This document shows positions 43,395 through 54,202 of a DNA stretch of 64,000 bases, in pieces; the first letter of the stretch is position 1, and every line of letters begins with the position of its first letter. The stretch comes from Trichosphaerium sp. ATCC 40318 (Eukaryota > Discosea > Flabellinia > Trichosidae). The stretch covers positions 186,001 to 250,000 of the forward strand of contig JALMLS010000541.1 in the NCBI GenBank assembly GCA_038496445.1, in the 5' to 3' direction. The position numbers and the translations under genes are program-made. The notes beneath the pieces were generated by a model. That model made no database searches. It had not been told where the DNA came from and saw only the letters and a list, made by a program, of their open reading frames with translations.

Positions 43395-43956
43395 ATGGCA
43401 TACGTGCTTGCGTCGTCAGATCCTGATGTACCAACAAATGAGAAACAGCTCCTAGAGTTAATTACAGCAAAGCTCACTAAAAAGGCTCATAATAATACAA
43501 AAAGCAAAAACGCTACTAAGTGCACGCGTCAGACAATTTTTTAAGCTTTGGCTGACACTTATAGGTGTTGTATGCACCACAGGCTCTCTAGACGTTAAGA
43601 CACTATACAGGTAACGTCAGCTAGGCGTTTCGCTTATTATTACATTAAATCCTTAAAACTGACTCTAAAAACAGAAGGTAAGGGTGTGTACGATATCGTG
43701 GCTCCTAACAGTGTAAAAGTTGCTTGTGTACACAAAGCCCGTGCTCTGGCCACGCTTGTAAATGTAGCAGCTCACCATACGCTGTTTGCACAACGGTAAG
43801 TGCTTTGTAACTAGATTCACTTATTTATGTAAATAGTGCCTCGCTACACAATTGTGGAAATCAACTAATACAGTACTTCGCACTCGAGGAGTATTTAGAA
43901 GCAAGTGTCCACTATGTAGAGGAGAATTTTGTCAGCTGGACATTGTGACAGTCTGA
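43395..43956 (+). CDS. Multi-exon gene, possibly RING-like, frame uncertain
   Basis: ATG at 43395 opens MAYVLASSDPDVPTNEKQLL and splices after about 52 codons. Downstream, two different readings stay open across the same intron (43796-43849). One gives VAPNSVKVACVHKARALATL and ends FVSWTL (stop 43948). The other gives a Cys-rich segment (CKSCLCTQSPCSGHACKC, then CTTCLATQLW) closing with KCPLCRGEF and ending at 43956. The CPLCR end and Cys/His spacing are those of a RING finger, so the second reading is favoured. The upstream exon that would feed it in phase was not found. Confidence 0.45.
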
Positions 43957-44475
43957 CATTGTACTGAATCTCTATCAAACAGCTGAACGTCTGACCTTGT
44001 GTAATAATAAAATAAACATGTATTGTCAAAAAAAACAGTTGTCTTGTTTGTTGTCTGTAAAAACGGTTCTAGTGGTAAAATACAGAGATGTTGACATTGA
44101 CGTTAGAAACTGTCAGGCTCTGTACATGCCTAGACTTAATCATGTAGTTAGTACTTAATATGGTTTACGTTCGTTACCTGTTCGTAACCTCACAGAAACG
44201 TTTCTTTAGCACTTACCAGAGGTGTTTTTTTTACGCAACGTGTGTCTTATTATTGACACAAAAAACGCTACAATCAAAGGTCATCATGGACAGGAGAGGT
44301 CGTAGTTGAAGGTATCAAGTCGCTTCTATTATTTGCATAGGCAGTGACAAAAATGTTGGAAACGTGCTGCTGCAACTGGTCGTCAAAACATCTCTAAATG
44401 TTACTAAATAAATCAAAACAAACAAGTTGTTAACTCCCTTAACGAAGTACAACGTACCTGATCTCCTAACTGACA
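43957..44475. other. Intergenic with a possible short spliced frame
   Basis: At about 44285-44400 two pieces join in phase over an intron GTATCA...GCATAG (TGEVVVEGSDKNVGNVLLQL, stop soon after), but no start was found and the product is not recognised. Nothing else seen. Confidence 0.3.
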
Positions 44476-46346
44476 ATGGACGACACGTCACAAATATGTT
44501 TTAAAGTTTTGTTGAAAGATCAAAAATACACCGTCATAGTGCCTGAGAGTGGTACTGTAAACGCGCTTCTCAAAGCAGTGTATGATGTGACTGGTGTAAG
44601 ACCTAAATACCAGGTTTACCCAGCCATACAAGAAACTTTATCATTCATTGACCCAAAAGTACGATAAAACTACACTTTCTTCCAAGTGACGTTGTTGTGA
44701 TTATTTTGTAAAGGAGGTATGTTGCTTTGATGTGTTTGGCATCAAAAATAGTTCTTCGCTAACGATGGAACCAAAAGAACCAGAATTGCATCCCATATTT
44801 CAAAAACTACGTAAGCCTGCGGTGTTTTTTAACATCCCAAACACGTGATTGTTTGGAAAGAAAATTATCTTTTTTTTTTGAGTTACCTCTTGTGTAGGTG
44901 AGGACAGCAAGAAAAATCCCACCGACCTCAGTATTTTAGATGACCTTGCTGTTCTTTGTTGGCATACAACCGGAGGCCAGTATAGTGGTGAAATAAGTTT
45001 ATTTTCAAGCCGATATTTTGAGGTATCAGTGAAACTCAGGGGTTTTTTTTACCTTCTTCACCGTACAAAGCCATTCAAAACAATGTAGAGCATTGGCTGT
45101 ACTCATTGGAAGTGGAAACCTGAGCCATATATTAAAGATAAGAGCTATGGCGGCCAGTTTGTCATTATTATCCAATCCGAAGACCAAATCTGCACAGAGT
45201 TCAATAGGTAAAGTTTAGTGGTGAACGTTTGTTAGAAACTAATATTGTGATAACACTTGGTAGATGTGATGAATTCAGATGCTGTTTGTGAAGCTTTTGG
45301 TGTAGTTAAACGGTTGGTATTGCATGTACCAACGTTTGTGAGGGAAACACACATGCCTATACCTATCACAGAGTTTCCTATTATGATATTTGTTGCCAAT
45401 ACACCTCATGGAACTAGAACATTTGATATTATACAAGTATGTCTTAAACAAATACCCTAAATTTTAGACAATCGAATCTATAGTATTCATTTTTGTGTTT
45501 GCTACACTGTAGCCATATTTTTTGAAAAAAAAGAAAAAAAGAAGAAAAGTTTCTGGTTGGTTTTTTGTCATTTTAATAGGCTTAAGTTAACCTAAGTTAC
45601 TTGGTAGGGGAGTGTACACCACACAGATTACCTGATCGATTTATTAAAACACATGAATGCTTATGATTCGTTAATTGGCTCATGCGGCGATGCCAGACTA
45701 GGACACTCACTGGAGCATTTTTATGATATTCTGGATACTTTAGTCAATGATACACTACATCCACACCAATCTATTTGGTATGAACAGAAGGAGCCAGTTG
45801 ATTGGAGACCACTTTTGGAGAGAAGGGAAGAAATTGAAAGGAGTATAACTGCCACTAGTTTTGCCCCAACTCACCGAAGTCAGCTCTATGATTTTCCACC
45901 AGGTACTTTTGTTGTTTATCATATGATATCGTACTCATTCTTTTAAGAAATGCTTGTATACATTGCTAAATATCTTGACTGTGCATCAACCAACTGGCTC
46001 AGAAGAAGTGCGAAGACAACTATCCGATTTTTTGTTACTCAGTTAACTGGTTTGTTTAGCATCTCGTTTGTTTTATCGTGTACTTCCTCTAGTGAAGGTG
46101 CCTTTAATTTGGAATCAGGAATGGTATTTTCATGAATCAACAGCTGTAGTGAATGCAATTACAAAAAAATCTACCTTGCGTTATGTTGCTAGCGTGATAG
46201 CAACAAATCCAAATATTAGGATTATAGTACTTAGAGCAATAGTGCCGTGGGATTTCACACGGCTGTATAATCTTTGTCATCAATACAAATGCCGTTTGAT
46301 CTTATTGACACAAAACTGGGGAATCCAGTATTTAGAATATAAATAA
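44476..46346 (+). CDS. Multi-exon protein, unassigned
   Basis: ATG at 44476. The N-terminus (ICFKVLLKDQKYTVIVPESG, then VNALLKAVYDVTGVRPK) looks like a ubiquitin-like or other beta-grasp domain. Following exons give EVCCFDVFGIKNSSSL, DLSILDDLAVLCWHTTGGQ, then VKRLVLHVPTFVRETHMPI, SCGDARLGHSLEHFYDIL and a C-terminal part VASVIATNPNIRIIVLRAIV ending YLEYK at 46346. Two readings of the exon at 45090-45208 are open; the one starting ALAVLIGSGN joins the next exon in phase. An N-terminal beta-grasp plus a large unknown C-part recalls Crinkler-type proteins, but no Crinkler motif was found, so this is not claimed. Confidence 0.55.
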
Positions 46347-46451
46347 ACAAATAAATATTTTATCATTAAGTGGGTTACTGATTATCACTATGAGTTTACT
46401 CATAGAACAACCAGATGTGTTTATTTTACAAGGGGAGTTTAAGTGTATAAA

Positions 46452-46484
46452 GGGTGTGGGGAGGGGGAATAGTGCGGGGAGGGG
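46452..46484 (+). other. G-rich tract with G-quadruplex potential
   Basis: Five G-runs (3, 4, 5, 4 and 4 G) lie within 33 bases, in an otherwise AT-rich intergenic stretch between two convergent genes. It meets the usual G3+ N1-12 pattern except for one loop of eight bases. Confidence 0.6.
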
Positions 46485-46597
46485 TTAGCCATTATTTACA
46501 ATACACGTGCAGCATCATGGATTTGTTTGCGGCTTAAAAAAGCATACATTGTATACCAACATATTGATCCTTCTTTTTTCTGTTTTTTTTTTAAATA

Positions 46598-49500
46598 TCA
46601 GTCCACTAACTGAGCATAGGTGTGCTGTGGTCTTGACTGCTTCATGGATTTTTCCCATGTTTTATTATAACTTTCTAAGAACTCTACAGCCTCAGCAGAC
46701 GTAGGTCTTGAACCGGGTACAAGGGATAAAACACTTAAGGAAAAAATCAGTTACAAATGCAAACACTTCGATTGAGAAAAAAAAACAAAAGATTTGTTGT
46801 TGGGTACCTTTCCCAAAAATTACTGACTGCGGCAGGCATTGTGTCAGGCTTATCAAGATGCTTCCCTGAAAGCACACGGGCTTTTATTGTATCAGGATCC
46901 TTGTTCTTCCAAGGTCGCTTTTGTGTTATCAATTCCCACATTACAACCCCAAAACTACAAAAAAAAAACAACGTTAGTTTTTGCTAATGAACACGAGGTG
47001 AACTGAACACAGTTCTTGTATTTCAAGTACCTGTATACGTCAGTCTGACTTCCCAGCTTTTCTGTTTCATTTCTTATTTGCTCAGGAGACGCCCATAACA
47101 ACGTCATTGAGGGTGTTAATTCCCTTAAAGAATCCAGCATGTCCGTAGAACAAGCAAACCCAAAATCGCCTAATTTCGCGTTACCCGTTCGTCCTACCTA
47201 ATATCACGTAAGAACTTTACAAAGTTAATACCACAGAGGCAAAAAAAAGAGGGTATTTTCTGAAAACCCGAAAACCGAGTACAAAAAAGACAGTGTGGTG
47301 TAGAAAGATAGCGTACGAATATATTCTTGGACTTTATATCCCTATGAATCAAACCCGATTCATGCAAATAACATAATCCTCTAGCAATATCTAATGCAAT
47401 ATGGCGACCTTGATTACACCATTGCACGGTAGGTTCTGAAAAAGTCAAAACGACAAAACAAATGAACAAACTTGGAAATTTATGGCCGAAATAAGTAAAA
47501 AAAAACGATTCAAAAAAAATAAAAAAGTTTCTGACAAGGGTTGCCTACAAGCAAGAGGCTTTCGTCGTAAAGACTTCTTTCCGTTTTTAGTTTTAGTTTT
47601 AAAAACCATAATCGCGTACCTTTTATTTTAACCAGTGACATTAAATCACCACGTTCAAGGTAACTAAATGTGTTTTAATATTTAAAGTTAAATTGCAAAT
47701 AAAAAAATAAATAATGCAAAAGGGGGTTTCAACTACGCACTCTGTGATATACCACAAAGAACCTTCTGTACATCCACCCATATACGTAATGACGTTAGGA
47801 TGTCTCATACGCCTTAGTATGGAAGCTTCGCGCAAAAATTCTTCCCTCGTTTTAACAGTTTCTTTTTGCTTCTTAAGCTCTTTAACTGCAACATATGTAC
47901 CTCTATATTTTGCTAAATATATGGCACCTAAATATACAAAATTTAAGTAAAAATTAATCTGTTGATGAGTTTTTGTGTACCGAATGTTCCTTGACCAATG
48001 AACACTTTCTTCTTGCTTTCAGGGTCAATTTCAAAGCTTAAATTATCATAACGGAGCTCTAGGGATGCATCTACAAGGTTTGTCGTGCCTACAAGATGAT
48101 GAATAAATGTTTTCTGTGAAACAAAAAACTTGTTTGATTTATCTCTAACCTAAACGACTAATCTGACTAAGCCGTTCCTCAGCTTTTTTATAGCCACCGC
48201 TAGCAGCTGCTTGTAACCACTCGAGTCCTTTGAGTAGATTCCTTTCACAACCAATACCTTCCCATAGCATTTTTCCGAGTATATACTGTGCTTTCAGGCA
48301 AGAATGTTTGGCAGCTTTTACAAACGGATTTGTCAGAACAAAATATCATGGTGGGCAAAAAAAAATATGGTATAGCCTGCGTACATCTCGTATACCATTT
48401 CAAAGCCTTAGTAAAGTCTTTATCGCAACCAATGCCATTTTCATAGGCGACGCCTAAGTTAAACTCTCCCAAGGCATACCCATACAACGCCGCTTCTTTA
48501 TAATAATAAAACGCCAGTTCTGGGTTAGCTTTTACACCGAGACCTTTTTCAAACAGTACGCCCAGGTTAGACTTGCAAGAATAAGTCAATTTCAGTGAAC
48601 AAGTAAAAAATGCATTTGTAATTTTTAATTAAACAGTCACCGAAAACTTGTTTTGGAAACAAAAAACGTACTTGCGCCATTGGAAAGTTTTGCTCTGCAG
48701 CTTCTTGATACCACTCTGCAGCTTTGCTAAAGCTCTGTTCAACACCGTATCCGCCCTGATACATGACCCTGGGTAATTTTAATTATTGCGCGATATGAAG
48801 CCAACTAAAAAACATACCCCAGGTTGTACTGTGCGTCAGGATGGCCCCCTTCAGCTGCTGTTGCAAATAACTGGGCCGCTTTCGCTAGATCGACCTCAAC
48901 ACCTTGACCACGTTGATACATAACGCCCAAATTGTAGTTACCCTTTAGAACAAAAAATCCACGTCAGTTTACGTTGTAATCACTGCTTTTTATTTCAAAA
49001 GAATAAAAAGAAAATACTTTTATAAACTGCGATAATAGCTTAGGACTTTGACGCAAATAGATATGGTTTACTGTGCGCTCAATTGGGTAGTCGAAAAAAC
49101 AAACAACAAAATAAGAAAAAGTTGTCACTACCGTTAGAAAATTGATATTGCGCGTGGATGCTTACCTGTACATGTCCTTTCTTTGCAGCCTGTTTGTACC
49201 AGTATAGTGCCTGACTTGTGTTTTGCGATGTGCCAATCCCTGTACAATGTTAACGAGTTGTTCGCACATGTAATTCTTGCAATATGAAGGGTGGCGTTTT
49301 GATCAGAAGATGAAAAAAGTGAAAACATGCACAAGTTCCGAAGAACAATATAGATTTCATGTTTGAGCAATATCTCTCTGTTGCAGTGGGTTTGCGTGCA
49401 AGAAAGAGAATTAACACCAAAACACTTAGTTTATAATGTAATTCGTATATTAAAGTGTTTTGGAGCTATACGGACGGCATTTAGCGCCAAACAACTATTT

Positions 49501-49673
49501 TTAGGAAGATCTACGGTTTTCTCACCTTGGTCGTATAGAACGCCCAAATTGTTTTGACTATCGGCATGACCTTTGCTTGCGGATCGGCTATAGTACTTAA
49601 ACGCTTTCGCGTATTTCTCTTGATCGTAGTAGCGATTTGCCCGTTCGTAATCATCTGTAGGCTCGGTCGCCAT
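46598..49673 (-). CDS. Sel1-repeat tyrosine-kinase-like protein kinase
   Basis: Many exons, from ATG at 49673 (MATEPTDDYERANRYYDQEK) to TGA at 46598-46600. The N-terminal half is a chain of about seven Sel1 repeats (YSRSASKGHADSQNNLGVLY, AAEGGHPDAQYNLG, NLGVLFEKGLGVKANPELA, FNLGVAYENGIGC). A kinase domain follows: Gly loop GQGTFGAIYLAKY, VAVKELKK, RMRHPNVITYMGGC, catalytic HRDIKSKNIF, LGDFGFA, WASPEQ in place of APE, and DVYSFGVVMWELITQKRPW. The tail has RPTSAEAVEFLESY. All catalytic Lys, Asp and DFG residues are present. Sel1-plus-TKL kinases are expanded in some fungi and amoebae; Sel1 arrays usually dock partners. Confidence 0.88.
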
Positions 49674-50353
49674 CCCTAGGGGTTATTATGAACCAACGGG
49701 CATACAGTAGACGGCATGGAGAGTTATGTTTTGCTTTCGAATATTTTGTACTAGTAGGTCTATTCGACTTACTCTTTTTGCGCGGATTACGGCTAGAACT
49801 CAGCGTGTGCGATTGTAGCATACCATTGACAACGTGAAAACTTCTCTTGCTAATTTTAGAGAGTCAAATTACTTCAGTCCTTTTGGCGTACAACTACAAA
49901 AAAACAAAAACCACATCGCACTGTTTTATTTACGTTGCTCTGCTATGCTGGTACAAATATTCACAAAGAGCGAAAATCACTTTGTTCACCAACCTGCATG
50001 GGAGGGCTCACGCTTTGCGTAATTACTGCTCGGTATATTGATTATTCCGTAATACAAAGTCGCATACTACCTTATTTGTTACGCGTTCTGCTGAACGACA
50101 AATACTCTTCCTTATTTACCAAGAGGGTATGTATTTGCTACTGCGCCATGCCCAGTACGCTGCACAAGGTACCTAACCTACCTCAGCGAAAGTATGCGAG
50201 CAAAACTGATGAAAACAAAAAAAAAAAGCAAGGAATAACAGTTCTGTGTACTATCAGTATGTACATTCTTTTGCGTAGTGTAGCGGTCGGTGCTTTTGAT
50301 AAGCAAAGCTGCTTTGACATTTCTACACTCAAATAATTTAACAAAAATTCAAC
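49674..50353. other. Divergent intergenic region
   Basis: The stretch lies between the starts of the kinase gene (-) and the GMF gene (+). It contains several open frames of 60-130 codons without motifs or splice logic, read as chance. Promoters of both genes must lie here. Confidence 0.5.
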
Positions 50354-51349
50354 ATGACAACTTGCGATATCCCAGATGAGCTTATAGCACACTTCAAAAA
50401 GTTTAGGCTGTCACGCTCTTACAATAAAGCGATTATTTGTACGTTGAAGCGAAGCGATGATTGTAAAAACACCAGCACTCGAATACATGCTAGGGTAGCG
50501 CTAAAACGCTTTTTTGTTGCTTTGATCACTGGTAATCAGCGTTGTGGGGATAATTTAGCATTACCTTGCTCCACAGACAACCCGACACTCTTACAGCGCT
50601 GTTGCCAGTATTTTTAGCGGAGATAACCGAAATTTGTGATGCTTACTGTCTTTTCAGACAAAATAAACAAAACAAAGCTATGCGTAGAGATAGAAGAGGT
50701 ATGAGACTCACAAAAAACCGCTGAAAAAAAAAAACAAAACAACCGTTTCACCCAAAAATTGGTCGTAGTCAATACTTTTGGTGTATTGAAGCGTATTGCG
50801 TTTGCCATCGGAGCTGTTTTCACAAATAGAAAAATCCCGTCATGATTTTAAAATAGCTCGTGCTAAACTTTTGTAAATAGGAGCTTGACGATATCACGAT
50901 GACTGAAATTAGTGAGGAGTACTTACCTGAGAGCCAACCACGTTTCATGGTGTATTTGTGCGTGTCAAAAAAAAAAAAAAGAAACTGTTGACATGTGTTC
51001 TAATACGCGATATTAGGACAGAGTACAAGGCTGACGATGGTAGAATATCTATCCCACTGGTATTTCTTTTTTTGATTTAGTTTTTTTTTGGCGTTTTCTC
51101 ACTTCTCGTTGTAGGTATTTGTTTACTATTGTCCTAATCAGTGCAACCCAAAGTTTGCTTCAATGTACGCGTCTACTAAAACACGTTTCGTAAACGCTCT
51201 GTCTGTATTGAAGGTACATTTGTTTTGCATGTTTTCATTTTACTTCGTGTCACTAACGTGTACAGATTTTTGATATTCGCGACTTGGAACAGCTCACCAC
51301 CGAGTGGCTAAACGCTAAAATTGGCAAATTAGGCTCCAACAATTATTGA
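50354..51349 (+). CDS. GMF-like: Glia maturation factor (ADF-homology protein)
   Basis: ATG at 50354 opens CDIPDELIAHFKKFRLSRSY and NKAIIC, the GMF N-terminus. Later exons give ELDDITMTEISEEYLPESQP with RFMVY, EYKADDGRISIPL, VFVYYCPNQCNPKFASMYAS, TKTRFVNAL, and IFDIRDLEQLTTEWLNAKIG, ending NNY and TGA at 51347-51349. The first intron or introns (about 50463-50880) may hide one short exon. GMFs bind Arp2/3 and debranch actin rather than severing filaments. The order and spacing match the whole family of about 140 residues. Confidence 0.92.
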
Positions 51350-51541
51350 GGCTTGTTGTAGACTACAAATAAACTCTGTTGACTTTACAATATCTGAGTT
51401 GCTGAAGTATTTAAAAAAAGTTTTTTGATTTGGGATTTCACCTACAAAGCAAACACCACTTTGACTGTGAGGGTGTTGGGTAAGTGGTGAAAGTCTCAAG
51501 AATATTTTAACAAACAAAATTCACCAAACACGTTTTCTAAA

Positions 51542-53978
51542 ATGAGACGTAGACGCACAACCTACGCTAGAGATTACGTAAACGTCAGTTCGGCAAAAAT
51601 GAACAACTTTGAACGTGGCTACCGCGTGTGCGCGTTCTATTACTCTCACTTGAGACTCAAAGAGCTTACGTACCTTGGTGCGCGTTGTAGGTCTGCTTTT
51701 GAGGTGTTTTTTTGGGATTAATTAAATATGTGACGCTTGACACCCAATGACTCTTTAAGAAAACTTGTTTCATTAATGCATGTCGGTTTGGGCGGTTAAC
51801 ACCATTTAAAAAAAAAAAAGAGTAAACTGCAGTTTTTCGTGGGTACACATTTATTGCAATGCCGCATTGATGTTGCTTGCATTGCAACGGTTTCACACAA
51901 TGAGCTCTTATTACCTTTTTTTTATATTGTAAACGCCTGTCTTTGATGCACAACCAAGAGATTCACAACAAAAACAAAGGTACAAACGAAGAGGTAAGCA
52001 ACTAACATGTGTCAGTCCAAAAACACTCTACGGAGCGCTGGGAGTGCTGTTCATGCGTTTTTAAAAGCGTTCTCGTATATTTTTCTTTCAATACTTTTAA
52101 ACCCTAATTTCGACTCTAACAGTGGCGTAAGGGCGTCCGAACATCGTTTTTACAGGCCTATAAGTACTTTTAACAACTATTGCAATTGCAGTAACCTAAC
52201 CTCATGTCAAACACCCTTACAATTACAGAGTACGTAATTTAAAGTAATTTTAGATTGAATCCAACTGACACGGGTGTACAGAGTAAAGTTCAACGAAAAT
52301 CACCCCAAAGACAAACGAATACGCACAAACAAATCTACGACTATAACTATCTCGATAAAAACGGGGTTTCCTTTAACTTGCGAGCCAACTGTCCACATAA
52401 ATAGTGCAACTACCACACAACCTAATGCATTCTATTTGTATTTTACAATACCTGAAGCGCCCAAGCGCGTAGAAGAGTATTTTTCAGTAACAACTTGTCA
52501 CGTGGAGAAGTGCGAAAGTCAGGAATTTACGCTTCACCTTGACTGCAAGTTTACCCTCAGTCTATCCAAGATATTTGCTAGAAGACTGTCTGGAGATGAA
52601 TTTACGAGTAGGTCGAAAGGGCGGTTTGCAATGCGCTATGGAAACTGCCAGTGTAGTTCTGTGGTAAAATTGCCGCTGTATAGGACATCCTCAACGCAGG
52701 TACAGCAACGCAACGTATGCATGTTCAATTGTAAAACACAGCGATGTGTTTGATGTTTTAGTTTTTCTAACATCGATTCCTTTAGAGTTACGGTGATGCA
52801 CCGTCGAGAGTACATAGAGTAAGGAAGAGAAGGACGCATAGGCACTATTACGCCCCTTATACGCCTAGACAGCCAAGTTTTGAAGGGATTGTGTTTCACG
52901 GAGTACTACCGTCAGTGTCGATGAAAGTTGATCAGGAGACTCGCTGTCACGTGGAGTTATCCCGGTCGATTGGCTCCGGCGAGTTTCGTGTTTGGTTTGG
53001 CTTGGGCCCTGAATACGCAAATTGCGGCCTGCCCATGAAGTTGACGGTAGAAGGCAATACTACCGTCACTTACGCACCAAAACTTGCTGATTTTGGGTTC
53101 CCTTTGTCTGAAATGGGACCTAGAGTCGAAGCTAGTATAGTTATTTATGATCAAGATAATGCACGTATCGAGTCCACCACGAAATTTACGTATTTAAACG
53201 GTACGTACGAGAATTCTGAAAGATATTTTATTTTGCAATTACAAGTCATCAAACAAATCAAACTTTTTGATGAATTCCAGTTTTCTTTGGGTTCTTTTCG
53301 GTATCTCTAACATGTAATGTTGTAGTACCTGGAAACGGGTCTATGGTAAATGTAACACCAGATCTTCCAGAGCAGATGGTGACTGATTTTGTTAAATTTT
53401 CTGCGGCTGTACCGAAGGACAAGCTGATTACCCTAAAAAGGGAATTATCGTCATTGAGACACCTTGACGTGTATTTGGCAAAGCACCCAGAAAGGCTCGA
53501 TCTGAAGCAGAAGGATACCAAGGAATCAAACGTTCTTCACTATCTTACTGTGTTTGGATGTGCTAAAACAATAAGAAAGCTCGTGGAGCTCGGATCGTGT
53601 CCTTCTCCAACGCAACAAAATGCAAACGGCATCACACCTCTTCACCTTGCAGCGTTTGCAGGTAAGACTGAGCTAGTAGGCCTTTTTTTGAAGCAGCTCA
53701 GCAATGAGAGGATCAGCGAGCTAAAAGATTCCAATGGCAACTCGCCAAATGACGTTGCAAAGCTATGCAAGCAGGAAAGGATTTGTGACATGGTTAACTC
53801 TTATGAGGCAAAGGTATGTCGTTTTTACAGTTTCACTTCAAAAGAAGCACAAAATCTAAGTGTTGTAAGGAGCAATCTTCGATTCAACCATCGGCTGCGC
53901 CACAAACTACGCCCAACGCTGACAAATAGGCCATTTTACGTTAGATTGGAAGCTCGGCCACATATCAAAGCGCGGTGA
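51542..53978 (+). CDS. Ig-like plus ankyrin-repeat protein, unassigned
   Basis: Probably one gene. The ATG at 51542 opens a basic start (MRRRRTTYARDYVNVSS). Downstream exons hold a beta-rich region (52274-52700), a second beta-rich Ig-like region (52790-53200; VSMKVDQETRCHVELSRSIG, VEGNTTVTYAPKLADFGFP), and after an intron an ankyrin pair (ESNVLHYLTVFGCAKTIRKL, NGITPLHLAAFAGKTEL, KDSNGNSPNDVA). The last exon boundary near 53812 is unsure, so the stop is either about 53928 or 53978. A beta-rich module followed by ankyrins is the order in Mga2/CAMTA/Rel-type factors, but the IPT signature was not recognised. Exons between 51700 and 52270 are not resolved. Confidence 0.6.
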
Positions 53979-54202
53979 TTTAGTTATTTACGCTGTAACC
54001 ATTACTGTTGTTCATCTTGTTGTAAAAAAGGAAAAAAAAAAAAGAGATAAATAACTATTAACGTTTGTTATTTATTGTTATCGGTACAAGCGATCGAATC
54101 GTTTACCTGTTGCACCGCAATTGGGAATAGGGACTGCCTTAAAGTAGACTTTTTGTTTTTTCTAAGTCTCTGCTTTGCTAATTTCGTAATGTTTCACCTG
54201 AA

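Noticed and set aside
44476-46346. Crinkler effector identity
   Set aside because: The N-terminal beta-grasp look is suggestive, but no Crinkler-specific motif or ATPase P-loop was found.
49834-50336. Overlapping plus-strand frames up to 133 codons before the GMF gene
   Set aside because: Overlapping frames with mixed composition and no conserved pattern; best explained as chance in a divergent promoter region.
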